Program-made: the position numbers and the translations under genes | Notes under the pieces: generated by a model | The model's input: the letters and a program-made list of their open reading frames with translations, nothing else | Databases searched by the model: none | What the model was told of the DNA's origin: nothing | Assembly: GCF_008831285.2 (NCBI RefSeq) | Contig: NW_022204724.1 | Location: 1-19,212 of the forward strand | Direction: 5' to 3' | Length of the DNA stretch: 19,212 nt | Source of the DNA: Nymphaea colorata | Lineage: Eukaryota > Streptophyta > Magnoliopsida > Nymphaeales > Nymphaeaceae | Shown here: positions 9,380-19,212 of the stretch, piece by piece | Layout of the letters: every line of letters begins with the position of its first letter | Position numbering within the stretch: the stretch's first letter is position 1

Positions 9380-10780
9380 TTATGCGAGAATGACTTAGTG
9401 GCTTGAAAAAAGAAGTCCGTTTGGAAATGAATGAGAGTCGAGTCACTATATTGGTCCCTTATAATTAATCTAATGTATTTCACTTGTTATTACATCTATA
9501 ATGAAAGATTTAAATGGTTGAAATCACAAGTTTATGTGGATGCAAATGGTTCAAGTCACTATATTTGTACTCGTGTAGTTAGTCCGATGAGTTGAATTTG
9601 TTGTTACATCTATAGGGAACGTTCTAAAGGATTGAAATCACATGTTCGTACGAATACAAGTGAGATTTAAGTGATTCATATAACCATGCATACTTAATTG
9701 AATGTGTTTAACTTGTTGTTACGTCTATAATAAATGATTTAGTAGATTGAAATCACAAGTTTGTGCGAAAATGAATGAGATTCGAGTGATTCATTTGGTG
9801 TCTTGTAGTTAACCTATTGTGTTTCACTTGTTATTACATCTTTGATCAATGATTTAAATGATTAAAACTTACAAGTTTGTATGGATAAAAAGGAGACCTA
9901 TGCATTAGTTTGATCCCTTGTAGTTAGTTCAATAAGTTGAACTAGTTCTTACATCTATGGTGATCGATGTAAGGAATTAAAATCACAAGTTCGTATCAAT
10001 ACGAGTGGGATTTAAGTGATTCATTTTATCACACATACGTAATTTAATGTGCTTAACTTGTTGTTATGTCTATATTAAACGATTTAGTAGATTAAAATCA
10101 TAGGTTTGTATGAAAATGAATGATATTGGAGTGATTCATTTGGTGTCTTGTAAGTAACCTAATGTGTTTCACTTGTTATTACATATATTTGATCACTTAT
10201 ATTTAATTGAGAGATTAAGTGATTGATTTTCACTTGTTATTACATATAATTGATCACTTGTATTTAATTGAATGTGCGTGACCATTTCTTACTTACGTAT
10301 AGAATGACCTAGTGGCTTTGATACCAGAAGTTCGTTTGGAATACATATATAATGAATGATTTAAATGATTGAAATCACATGTTCATGTGGATACAAACGC
10401 GTGTATTTAGTCCGATGAGTTGAATTTATTGTTACAACTATAGTGCACGATCTAAATGATTGAAGTCACAAGTTCGTATCAATACAAGTGCGATTTAAGT
10501 GATTCAAATGATCACACATACTTAATTGAATGTGCTTAACTTGTTGTTACATCCATATTGCTAGATTAAGTGAATTCAAATCAAAAGTTTGTGTGAAAAT
10601 AAATGAGATTTGAGTGATTCATTTGGTGTCTTATAATTAACCTAAAGTGTTTCACTCGTTATGACATCTATGATCAACGATTTAAACGATAAAAACTCAC
10701 AAGTTTGATCCCTTGTAGTTTGTTTAATAAGTTGAACATGTTGTTACATCTCATTCATTTGTATCTATACACACACTAAA

Positions 10781-10802
10781 TCACTCGTCTCGATACGAGT
10801 GA
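10781..10802. repeat. Perfect 8 bp palindrome arms in satellite
   Basis: TCACTCGT, a 6 nt loop CTCGAT, then ACGAGTGA. The upstream 30-40 bases look like a small inverted piece of monomer. The same palindrome occurs in copy 2 (13931-13952) and copy 3 (from 16086), and the window ends at the start of the copy 4 version. Confidence 0.7.
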
Positions 10803-11646
10803 GATTTAAGTGATTCATTTGATCACGCATACTTAATTGAATGTGCTTAACTTGTTGTTACGTCTATATTAAATGATTTAGTATATTGAAATCATATGTT
10901 TTATATGGAAATAAATGAGATTTGAGTGATTCATTTGGTGTCTTGTAGCTAACCTAATATGTTTCACTTGTTATTACATATATTTGATCACATATATTTA
11001 ATTGAGAGATTAAATGATTCATTTTCACTTGTTATTACATATATTTGATCAATATATTTAATAGAGTGTGCATAGCCATTTGTTACATACGTATAGAATG
11101 ACTTAGCGGCTTGAAATAAGAAGTTCGTCTGGAAATGAATGGGAGTCACGTCATTAAGTTGGTCCCCTACAGTTAATCTGGTGTATTTCACTTGTCATTA
11201 CATCTATAATGAATGATTTGAATGATTAAAATTGCAAGTTCATATGGATACAGATGGGATCTATGCATTACTTTAAATGCGTGTAATTAGTCCGATGAGT
11301 TGAATTTGTTGTTACATCCATAGTGAACGATCCAAAAGATTGAAATCACGCGTTCGTACCAATACAAGTGAGATTTAAATGATTCATATGATCATGCATG
11401 CTTAATTGAATGTGTTTAACTTGTTGTTACATCTATATTAAATGATTTAGTAGATCGAAATCACAAGTTTGTATGAAAATGAATGAGATTCGAGTGATTC
11501 ATTTGGTGTCTTATGGTTTACCTAATGTGTTTCACTAGTTGTTACATTTATAATGATTCTTAATATGGATGTCCTTAACAAGTGATTCATTTAGTGTCAT
11601 ATAGTTAACCTAATGTGTTTCACTTGTAATTTAATTGAATGTGCTT

Positions 11647-11828
11647 AACAAGTGAATTAGGTTAACAATAGGGCACCAAATGAATCACTCAAATCTCATT
11701 CATTTTCATGCAAGCCTGTGATTTCAATCTACTAAATCATTTAACATGGATATAACAATAAGTCAAGTACATTCAATAAAGTATGCGTGATCATATGAAT
11801 CACTTAAATCTGACTCGTATTGGTACGA
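11647..11828 (-). repeat. Inverted satellite monomers within HOR copy 1
   Basis: This 182 bp segment is the reverse complement of ordinary array sequence: it reads CACCAAATGAATCACTCAAA and CGTGATCATATGAATCACTT, where the array has the opposite strand. With 11580-11627 it forms a foldback of about 45 bp arms around a loop of about 20 bp, with GTTAACCTAA against TTAGGTTAAC at its centre. Confidence 0.85.
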
Positions 11829-12502
11829 CTATAGTGCACGATCTAAAGGATTGAAACTACAAGTTCGTATCAATACAAGTGCGATTTAAGTGATTCAAAT
11901 GATCACACATACTTAATTGAATGTGCTTAACTTATTGTTACATCCATGTTGCTTGATTAAGTGAACTGAAATCACAAGTTTGTATGAAAATGAATGTGAT
12001 TCAAGTGATTCATTTGGTGTCTTATAGTTAACCTAACATGTTTCACATGTTATTACATCCATGATCAATGATTTAAATAATTAAAACTCACAAGTTTATA
12101 TGGATATAAAGGAGACCTATGCATTAATTTGATCCTTTCTAGTTTGTACGATAAGTTGAACATGTTGTTACATCTATAGTGATCGATGCACAAGTTCACA
12201 TCAATACGACTGGGATTTAAGTTATTCAATTGAGCACGCATATTTAATTGAATGTACTTAACTTGTTGTTACATTTATATTAAATGATTTAGTAAATTCA
12301 AATCATAGGTTTATATGAAAATGAATGGGATTCGAGTGATTCATTTGGTGTCTTATAGGTAAAATGTGTTTCACTTGTTGTTACATACATTTGATCACTT
12401 ATGTTTAATCGAGAGATTATGTGACTCATTTTTACTTGTTCTTGCATACATTTGATAACTTATATTTAATTGAATGTGCGTAACCATTTGTTACATACGT
12501 AT

Positions 12503-14682
12503 ATAATGACTTAGTGGCTTGAAAAAAGAAGTCCGTTTGGAAATGAATGAGAGTCAAGTCACTATATTGGTCCCTTATAGTTAATCTAATGTATTTCACT
12601 TGTTATTACATCTATAATGAATGATTTAATTGGTTGAAATCACAAGTTTATATGGATGCAAATGGTTGAAGTCACTATATTTGTACACGTGTAGTTAGTC
12701 CGATGAGTTGAATTTGTTGTTACATCTATAGTGAACGATCTAAAGGATTGAAATCACGCGTTCGTACCAATCCAAGTGAGATTTAAAAGATTCATATGAT
12801 CATGCATGCTTAATTGAATGTGTTTAACTTGTTGTTACATCTATAATAAATGATTTAGTAGATTGAAATCACAAGTTTGTGCAAAAATGAATGAGATTCG
12901 AGTGGTTCATTTGGTGTCTTGTGGTTAACCTATTGTGTTTCACTTGTTATTACATCTTTGATGAATGATTTAAATGATTAAAACTTACAAGTTTGTATGG
13001 ATATAAAGGAGACCTATGCATTAGTTTGATCCCTTGTAGTTAGTTCAATAAGTTGAACTAGTTCTTACATCTATGGTGATCGATGTAAGGAATTGAAATC
13101 ACAAGTTCGTATCAATACGAGTGGATTTAAGTGATTCATTTTATCACACATATGTAATTGAATGTTCTTAACTTGTTGTTACGTCTATATTAAATGATTT
13201 AGTAGATTAAAATCATAGGTTTGTATGAAAATGAATGATATTGGAGTGATTCATTTGGTGTCTTGTAAGTAACCTAATGTGTTTCACTTGTTATTACATA
13301 TATTTGATCACTTATATTTAATTGAGAGATTAAGTGATTGATTTTCACTTGTTATTACATATAATTGATCACTTGTATTTAATTGAATGTGCGTGACCAT
13401 TTCTTACTTACGTATAGAATGACCTAGTGGCTTTGATACCAGAAGTTCGTTTGGAATACATATATAATGAATGATTTAAATGATTGAAATCACATGTTCA
13501 TGTGTATACAAACGCGTGTAGTTAGTCCGATGAGTTAATTTATTGTTACAACTATAGTGCACGATCTAAATGATTGAAATCACAAGTTCGTATCAATACA
13601 AGTGGATTTAAGTGATTCAAATGATCACACATACTTAATTGAATGTGCTTAACTTGTTGTTACATCCATATTGCTAGATTAAGTGAATTCAAATCACAAG
13701 TTTGTGTGAAAATAAATGAGATTTGAGTGATTCATTTGGTGTCTTATAATTAACCTAATGTGTTTCACTCGTTATGACATCTATGATCAGCATTTAAACG
13801 ATAAAAACTCACAAGTTTATATGGATGTAAAGGAGACCTATGGATTAGTTTAGTTTGATCCCTTGTAGTTTGTTAAATAAGTTGAACATGTTGTTACATC
13901 TCATTCATTTGTATCCATACGCACACTAAATCACTCGTCTCGATACGAGTGATATTTAAGTGATTCATTTGATCACGTATACTTAATTGAATGTGCTTAA
14001 ATTGTTGTTACGTCTATATTAAATGATTTAGTATATTGAAATCATAGGTTTTATGTGAAAATGAATGAGATTTGAGTGATTCATTTGGTGTCTTGTAGGT
14101 AACCTAATATGTTTCACTTGTTATTACATATATTTGATCACATATATTTAATTGAGAGATTAAATGATCCATTTTCACTTGTTATTACATATACTTGATC
14201 AATATATTTAATAGAGTGTGCGTAGCCATTTGTTACATACGTATAGAATGACTTAGCGGCTTGAAATAAGAAGTTCGTCTAGAAATGAATGGGAGTCAGG
14301 TCATTAAGTTGGTCCCTTACAGTTAATCTGGTGTATTTCACTTGTCATTACTTCTATAATGAGTGATTTGAATGATTGAAATCGCAAGTTCATATGGATA
14401 CAAATAGGATCTATGCATTACTTTGAATGCGTGTAATTAGTCCGATGAGTTGAATTGTTGTTACATCTATAGTAAATTCAAATCATAAGTTTATATGAAA
14501 ATGAATGGGATTCGAGTGATTCATTTGATGTCTTACAGGTAAAATGTGTTTCACTTGTTATTACATACATTTGATCACTTATGTTTAATAGAGAGATTAT
14601 GTGATTCATTTTTACTTGTTCTTGCATACATTTGATAACTTATATTTAATTGAATGTGTGTAACCATTTGTTACATACGTAT
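12503..14682 (+). repeat. HOR copy 2 with ~0.97 kb internal deletion
   Basis: Block A starts at 12503, B near 13416 and C near 14245. Block C is only about 440 bp instead of about 1.4 kb. The junction lies near 14471-14475, where the sequence jumps from the equivalent of copy 1 position about 11323 to about 12293. The deletion removes the inverted monomer and its neighbours and leaves the flanking HOR order intact. Confidence 0.85.
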
Positions 14683-17600
14683 AGAATGACTTAGTGGCTT
14701 GAAAAAAGAAGTCCGTTTGGAAATGAATGACAGTCAAGTCACTATATTGGTCCCTTATAGTTAATCTAATGTATTTCACTTGTTATTACATCTATAATGA
14801 ATGATTTAAATGGTTCAAATCACAAGTTTATATAGATGCAAATGGTTAAGTCACTATATTTGTACACGTGTAGTTAGTCCGATGAGTTGAATTTGTTGTT
14901 ACATCTATAGGGAACGTTCTAAAGGATTGAAATCACATGTTCGTATGAATAGAAGTGAGATTTAAGTGATTCATATAATCATGCATACTTAATTGAATGT
15001 GTTTAACTTGTTGTTACGTCTATAATAAATGATTTAGTAGATTGAAATCACAAGTTTGTGCGAAAATGAATGAGATTCGAGTGATTCATTTGGTGTCTTG
15101 TAGTTAACCTATTGTGTTTCACTTGTTATTACATCTTTGATCAATGATTTAAATGATTAAAACTTACAAGTTTGTATGGATATAAAGGAGACCTATGCAT
15201 TAGTTTGATCCCTTGTAGTTAGTTCAATAATTTGAACTAGTTCTTACATCTATGGTGATCGATGTAAAGAATTGAAATCACAAGTTCGTATCAATACGAG
15301 TGGGATTTAAGTGATTCATTTTATCACATATACGTAATTGAATGTGCTTAACTTGTTGTTACGTCTATATTAAATGATTTAGTAGATTAAAATCATAGGT
15401 TTGATGAAAATGAATGATATTGGAGTGATTCATTTGGTGTCTTGTAAGTAACCTAATGTGTTTCACTTGTTATTATATATATTTGATCACTTATATTTAA
15501 TTGAGAGATTAAGTGATTGATTTTCACTTGTTATTACATATAATTGATCACTTGTATTTAATTGAATGTGCGTGACCATTTCTTACTTACGTATAGAATG
15601 ACCTAGTGGCTTTGATACCAGAAGTTCGTTTGGAATACATATATAATGAATGATTTAAATGATTGAAATCACATGTTCATGTGTATACAAACGCGTGTAG
15701 TTAGTCCGATGAGTTAAATTTATTGTTACAACTATAGTGCACGATCTAAATGATTGACATCACAAGTTCGTATCAATACAAGTGCGATTTAAGTGATTCA
15801 AATGATCACACATACTTAATGAATGTGCTTAACTTGTTGTTACATCCATATTGCAAGTTTGTGTGAAAATAAATGAGATTTGAGTGATTCATTTGGTGTC
15901 TTATAATTAACCTAATGTGTTTCACTCGTTATGACATCTATGATCAACGAATTAAACGATAAAAACTGACAAGTTTATATGGTTGTAAAGGAGACCTATG
16001 GATTAGTTTAGTTTATCCCTTGTAGTTTGTTAATAAGTTGAACATGTTGTTACATCTCATCCATTTGTATCCATACGCACACTAATCACTCGTCTCGATA
16101 CGAGTGAGATTTAAGTGATTCATTTGATCACGTATACTTAATTGAATGTGCTTAACTTGTTGTTGCGTCTATATTAAATGATTTAGTATATTGAAATCAT
16201 AGGTTTATATGGAAATGAATGAGATTTGAGTGATTCATTTGGTGTCTTGTAGGTAACCTAATATGTTTCACTTGTTATTACATATATTTGATCACATATA
16301 TTTAATTGAGAGATTAAATGATTCATTTTCACTTGTTATTCATATATTTGATAATATATTTAATAGATGTCGTAGCCATTTGTTACATACGTATAGAATG
16401 ACTTAGCGGCTTGAAATAAGAAGTTCGTCTGGAAATGAATGGGAGTCAGGTCATTAAGTTGGTCCCTTACAGTTAATCTGGTGTATTTCACTTGTCATTA
16501 CATCTATAATGAATGATTGAAATCGCAAGTTCATATGGATACAAATGGATCTATGCATTACTTTGAATGCGTGTAATTAGTCCGATGAGTTGAATTTGTT
16601 TTACATCTATAGTGAACGATCTAAAGGATTGAAATCACGCGTTGGTACCAATACAAGTGAGATTTAAATGATTCATATGATCATGCATGCTTAATTGAAT
16701 GTGTTTAACTTGTTGTTACTATATATTAAATGATTTAGTAGATCGAAATCACAATTCGTATGAAAATAAATGAGATTCGAGTGATTCATTTGGTGTCTTA
16801 TGGTTTACCTAATGTGTTTCACTAGTTGTTACATTTATAATGATTCTTAATACGGATGTCCTTAACAAGTGATTCATTTGGTGTCATATAGTTAACCTAA
16901 TGTGTTTCACTTGTAATTTAATTGAATGTGCTTAACAAGTGAATTAGGTTAACAATAGGGCACCAAATGAATCACTCAAATCTCATTCATTTTCATGCAA
17001 GCCTGTGATTTCAATCTACTAAATCATTTAACATGGATATAACAATAAGTCAAGTACATTCAATAAAGTATGCGTGATCATATGAATCACTTAAATCTGA
17101 CTCGTATTGGTACGACTATAGTGCACGATCTAAAGGATTGAAACTACAAGTTCGTATCAATACAAGTGCGATTTAAGTGATTCAAATGATCACACATACT
17201 TAATTGAATGTGCTTAACTTATTGTTACATCATGTTGCTTGATTAAGTGAACTGAAATCACAAGTTTGTATGAAAATGAATGTGATTCGAGTGATTCATT
17301 TGGTGTCTTATAGTTAACCTAACGTGTTTCACATGTTATTACATCCATGATCAATGATTTAAATAATTAAAACTCACAAGTTTATATGGATATAAAGGAG
17401 ACCTATGCATTAGTTTGATCTTTCTAGTTTGTACGATAAGTTGAACATGTTGTTACATCTATAGTGATCGATGCACAAGTTCACACAATACGATGGGATT
17501 TAAGTTATTCAATTGATCACGCATATTTAATTGAATGTACTTAACTTGTTGTTACGTTTATATTAAATGATTTAGTAAATTCAAATCATAGGTTTATATG

Positions 17601-17786
17601 AAAATGAATGGGATTCGAGTGATTCATTTGGTGTCTTACAGGTAATAATGTGTTTCACTTGTTATTACATACATTTGATCACTTATGTTTAATCGAGAGA
17701 TTATGTGATTCATTTTTACTTGTTCTTGCATACATTTGATAACTTATATTTAATTGAATGTGCGTAACCATTTGTTACATACGTAT
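14683..17786 (+). repeat. HOR copy 3 (complete, ~3.1 kb)
   Basis: Block A starts at 14683, B near 15596 and C near 16396. It matches copy 1 closely, including the inverted monomer (16934-17115). It has a 23 bp loss near 15853 and many one-base deletions relative to copies 1 and 2, mainly after about 16300. Confidence 0.85.
16934..17115 (-). repeat. Inverted satellite monomers within HOR copy 3
   Basis: This is the same segment as in copy 1, at the same place in block C and with nearly the same sequence. The inversion therefore predates HOR amplification. The adjacent foldback arm lies at about 16867-16914. Confidence 0.85.
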
Positions 17787-19212
17787 AGAATGACTTAGTG
17801 GCTTGAAAAAAGAAGTCCGTTTGGAAATGAATGAGAGTCAAGTCACTATATTGGTCCCTTATAGTTAATCTAATGTATTTCACTTGTTATTACATCTATA
17901 ATGAATGATTTAAATGGTTGAAATCACAAGTTTATATGGATGCAAATGGTTGAAGTCACTATATTTGTACACGTGTAGTTAGTCCGATGAGTTGAATTTG
18001 TTGTTACATCTATAGGAACGTTCTAAAGGATTGAAATCACATGTTCGTACGAATACAAGTGAGATTTAAGTGATTCATATAATCGTGCAACTTAATTGAA
18101 TGTGTTTAACTTGTTGTTACGTCTATAATAAATGATTTAGTAGATTGAAATCACAAGTTTGTGCGAAAATGAATGAGATTCGAGTGATTCATTTGGTGTC
18201 TTGTAGTTAACCTATTGTGTTTCACTTGTTATTACATCTTTGATCAATGATTTAAATGATTAAAACTTACAAGTTTGTATGGATATAAAGGAGACCTATG
18301 CATTAGTTTGATCCCTTGTAGTTAGTTCAATAAGTTGAACTAGTTCTTACATCTATGGTGATCGATGTAAGGAATTGAAATCACAAGTTCGTATCAATAC
18401 GGTGGGATTTAAGTGATTCATTTTATCACACATACGTAATTGAATGTGCTTAACTTGTTACGTTATATTAAATGATTTAGTAATTAAAATCATAGGTTTG
18501 TATGAAAATGAATGATATTGGAGTGATTCATTTGGTGTCTTGTAAGTAACCTAATGTGTTTCACTTGTTATTACATATATTTGATCACTTATATTTAATT
18601 GAGAGATTAAGTGATTGATTTTCACTTGTTATTACATATAATTGATCACTTGTATTTAATTGAATGTGCGTGACCATTTCTTACTTACGTATAGAAGACC
18701 TAGTGGCTTTGATACCAGAAGTTCGTTTGGAATACATATATATGAATGATTTAAATGATTGAAATCACATGTTCATGTGGATACAAATGCTTGTAGTTAG
18801 TCCGATGAGTTGAATTTATTGTTACAACTATAGTGACGATCTAAATGATTGAAATACTAGTTTGTATCATACAAGTGCGATTTAAGTGATTCAAATGATC
18901 ACACATACTTAATTGAATGTGCTTAACTTGTTGTTATATCCATATTGCTAGATTAAGTGAATTCAAATCACAAGTTTGTGTGAAAATAAATGAGATTTGA
19001 GTGATTCATTTGGTGTCTTATAATTAACCTAATGTGTTTCACTCGTTATGACATCTATGATCAACGATTTAAACGATAAAAACTCACAATTTATATGGAT
19101 GTAAAGGAGACCTATGGATTAGTTTAGTTGATCCCTTGTAGTTTGTTAAATAAGTTGAACATGTTGTTACATCTCATTCATTTGTATCCATACGCACACT
19201 AAATCACTCGTC
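17787..19212 (+). repeat. HOR copy 4 (partial, cut by window end)
   Basis: Block A starts at 17787 and B near 18694; the window ends inside block B. It is nearly identical to the corresponding parts of copies 1 to 3, again with scattered one-base deletions. Confidence 0.85.

Larger units (their letters stand above)
9387..12502 (+). repeat. HOR copy 1 (complete, ~3.1 kb)
   Basis: Block A starts at 9387, block B near 10301 and block C near 11095. Block C contains the inverted monomer at 11647-11828. Compared with copies 2 and 4 it lacks about 40 bp near 10700, between two AGTTT repeats, which suggests slippage. Each block begins with a divergent monomer and ends with a pair of shortened monomers (for example 10186-10300) followed by TTAC(A/T)TACGTA-like sequence. 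Confidence 0.85.
9380..19212. repeat. Satellite array, ~115 bp monomers in a ~3.1 kb higher-order repeat
   Basis: A TACATC/TACGTC box recurs at about 9491, 9605, 9720, 9835, 9950, 10065 and 10180, that is every 114-115 bases. It then continues through the array with local exceptions. Three monomer types follow in fixed order: one ending in TTAGTCCGATGAGTTGAATTTG, one ending in TTAATTGAATGTGCTTAACTTG, and one ending in GTTAACCTAATGTGTTTCACTTG (quoted here in parts). The trimer is therefore about 345 bp. Block-specific markers (ACTTAGTGGCTTGAAAAAAG, ACCTAGTGGCTTTGATACCA, ACTTAGCGGCTTGAAATAAG) recur in the order A, B, C at a spacing of about 3.1 kb. All frames are interrupted and no gene is present. 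The array runs off the right edge. Confidence 0.93.

Noticed and set aside
10988-11191. 67-codon minus-strand ORF in the satellite
   Set aside because: It is a chance opening in tandem repeat DNA, and the sequence lacks any coding signature.
9387-19212. CRISPR-like array
   Set aside because: The units are about 115 bp with no constant short repeat separated by unique spacers. This is satellite DNA in a plant genome.

Overview
The window looks like repeat-rich nuclear DNA from a flowering plant. It is AT-rich, carries a large Ty3/gypsy-type LTR retrotransposon derivative without coding capacity, and ends in a long tandem satellite array. I find no intact protein-coding gene, no rRNA or tRNA gene and no CRISPR array. 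The species cannot be named from the sequence alone.

Layout. (1) 1-562: non-repetitive flank. Its first 141 bases stay open in frame +1 and could be the tail of a coding exon; the rest is AT-rich and featureless. (2) 563-9379: one non-autonomous LTR element (LARD-like) lying on the minus strand. The left LTR (563-3452, about 2.9 kb) is complete and is the element's 3' LTR. The internal region (3453-6880, about 3.4 kb) has a polypurine tract next to the left LTR and a primer-binding-site-like sequence next to the right LTR. In between are only degenerate tandem repeats, with no recognisable gag or pol. The right LTR (6881-9379) is rearranged: its first 1.06 kb matches the left LTR directly, its next 1.44 kb is the reverse complement of left-LTR positions 3055-1644, and the last 0.4 kb of the LTR (the U3 start) is missing. 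(3) 9380-19212: satellite DNA directly abutting the broken LTR. The basic monomer is about 115 bp. Three monomer types alternate (about 345 bp), and about 27 monomers form a higher-order repeat (HOR) of about 3.1 kb. Copies: 9387-12502 (complete), 12503-14682 (internal deletion of about 0.97 kb), 14683-17786 (complete) and 17787 to the window end (partial). Complete copies contain one inverted monomer that makes a foldback.

How the parts relate. The element's 5' LTR promoter has been flipped, so the element can no longer transcribe itself. The flipped promoter region now points into the satellite array. The two LTRs also form a 1.4 kb inverted repeat around a 4.9 kb loop. The most notable content is the retroelement-satellite junction and the hierarchical satellite with an embedded inverted monomer. 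No protein-based system is present.
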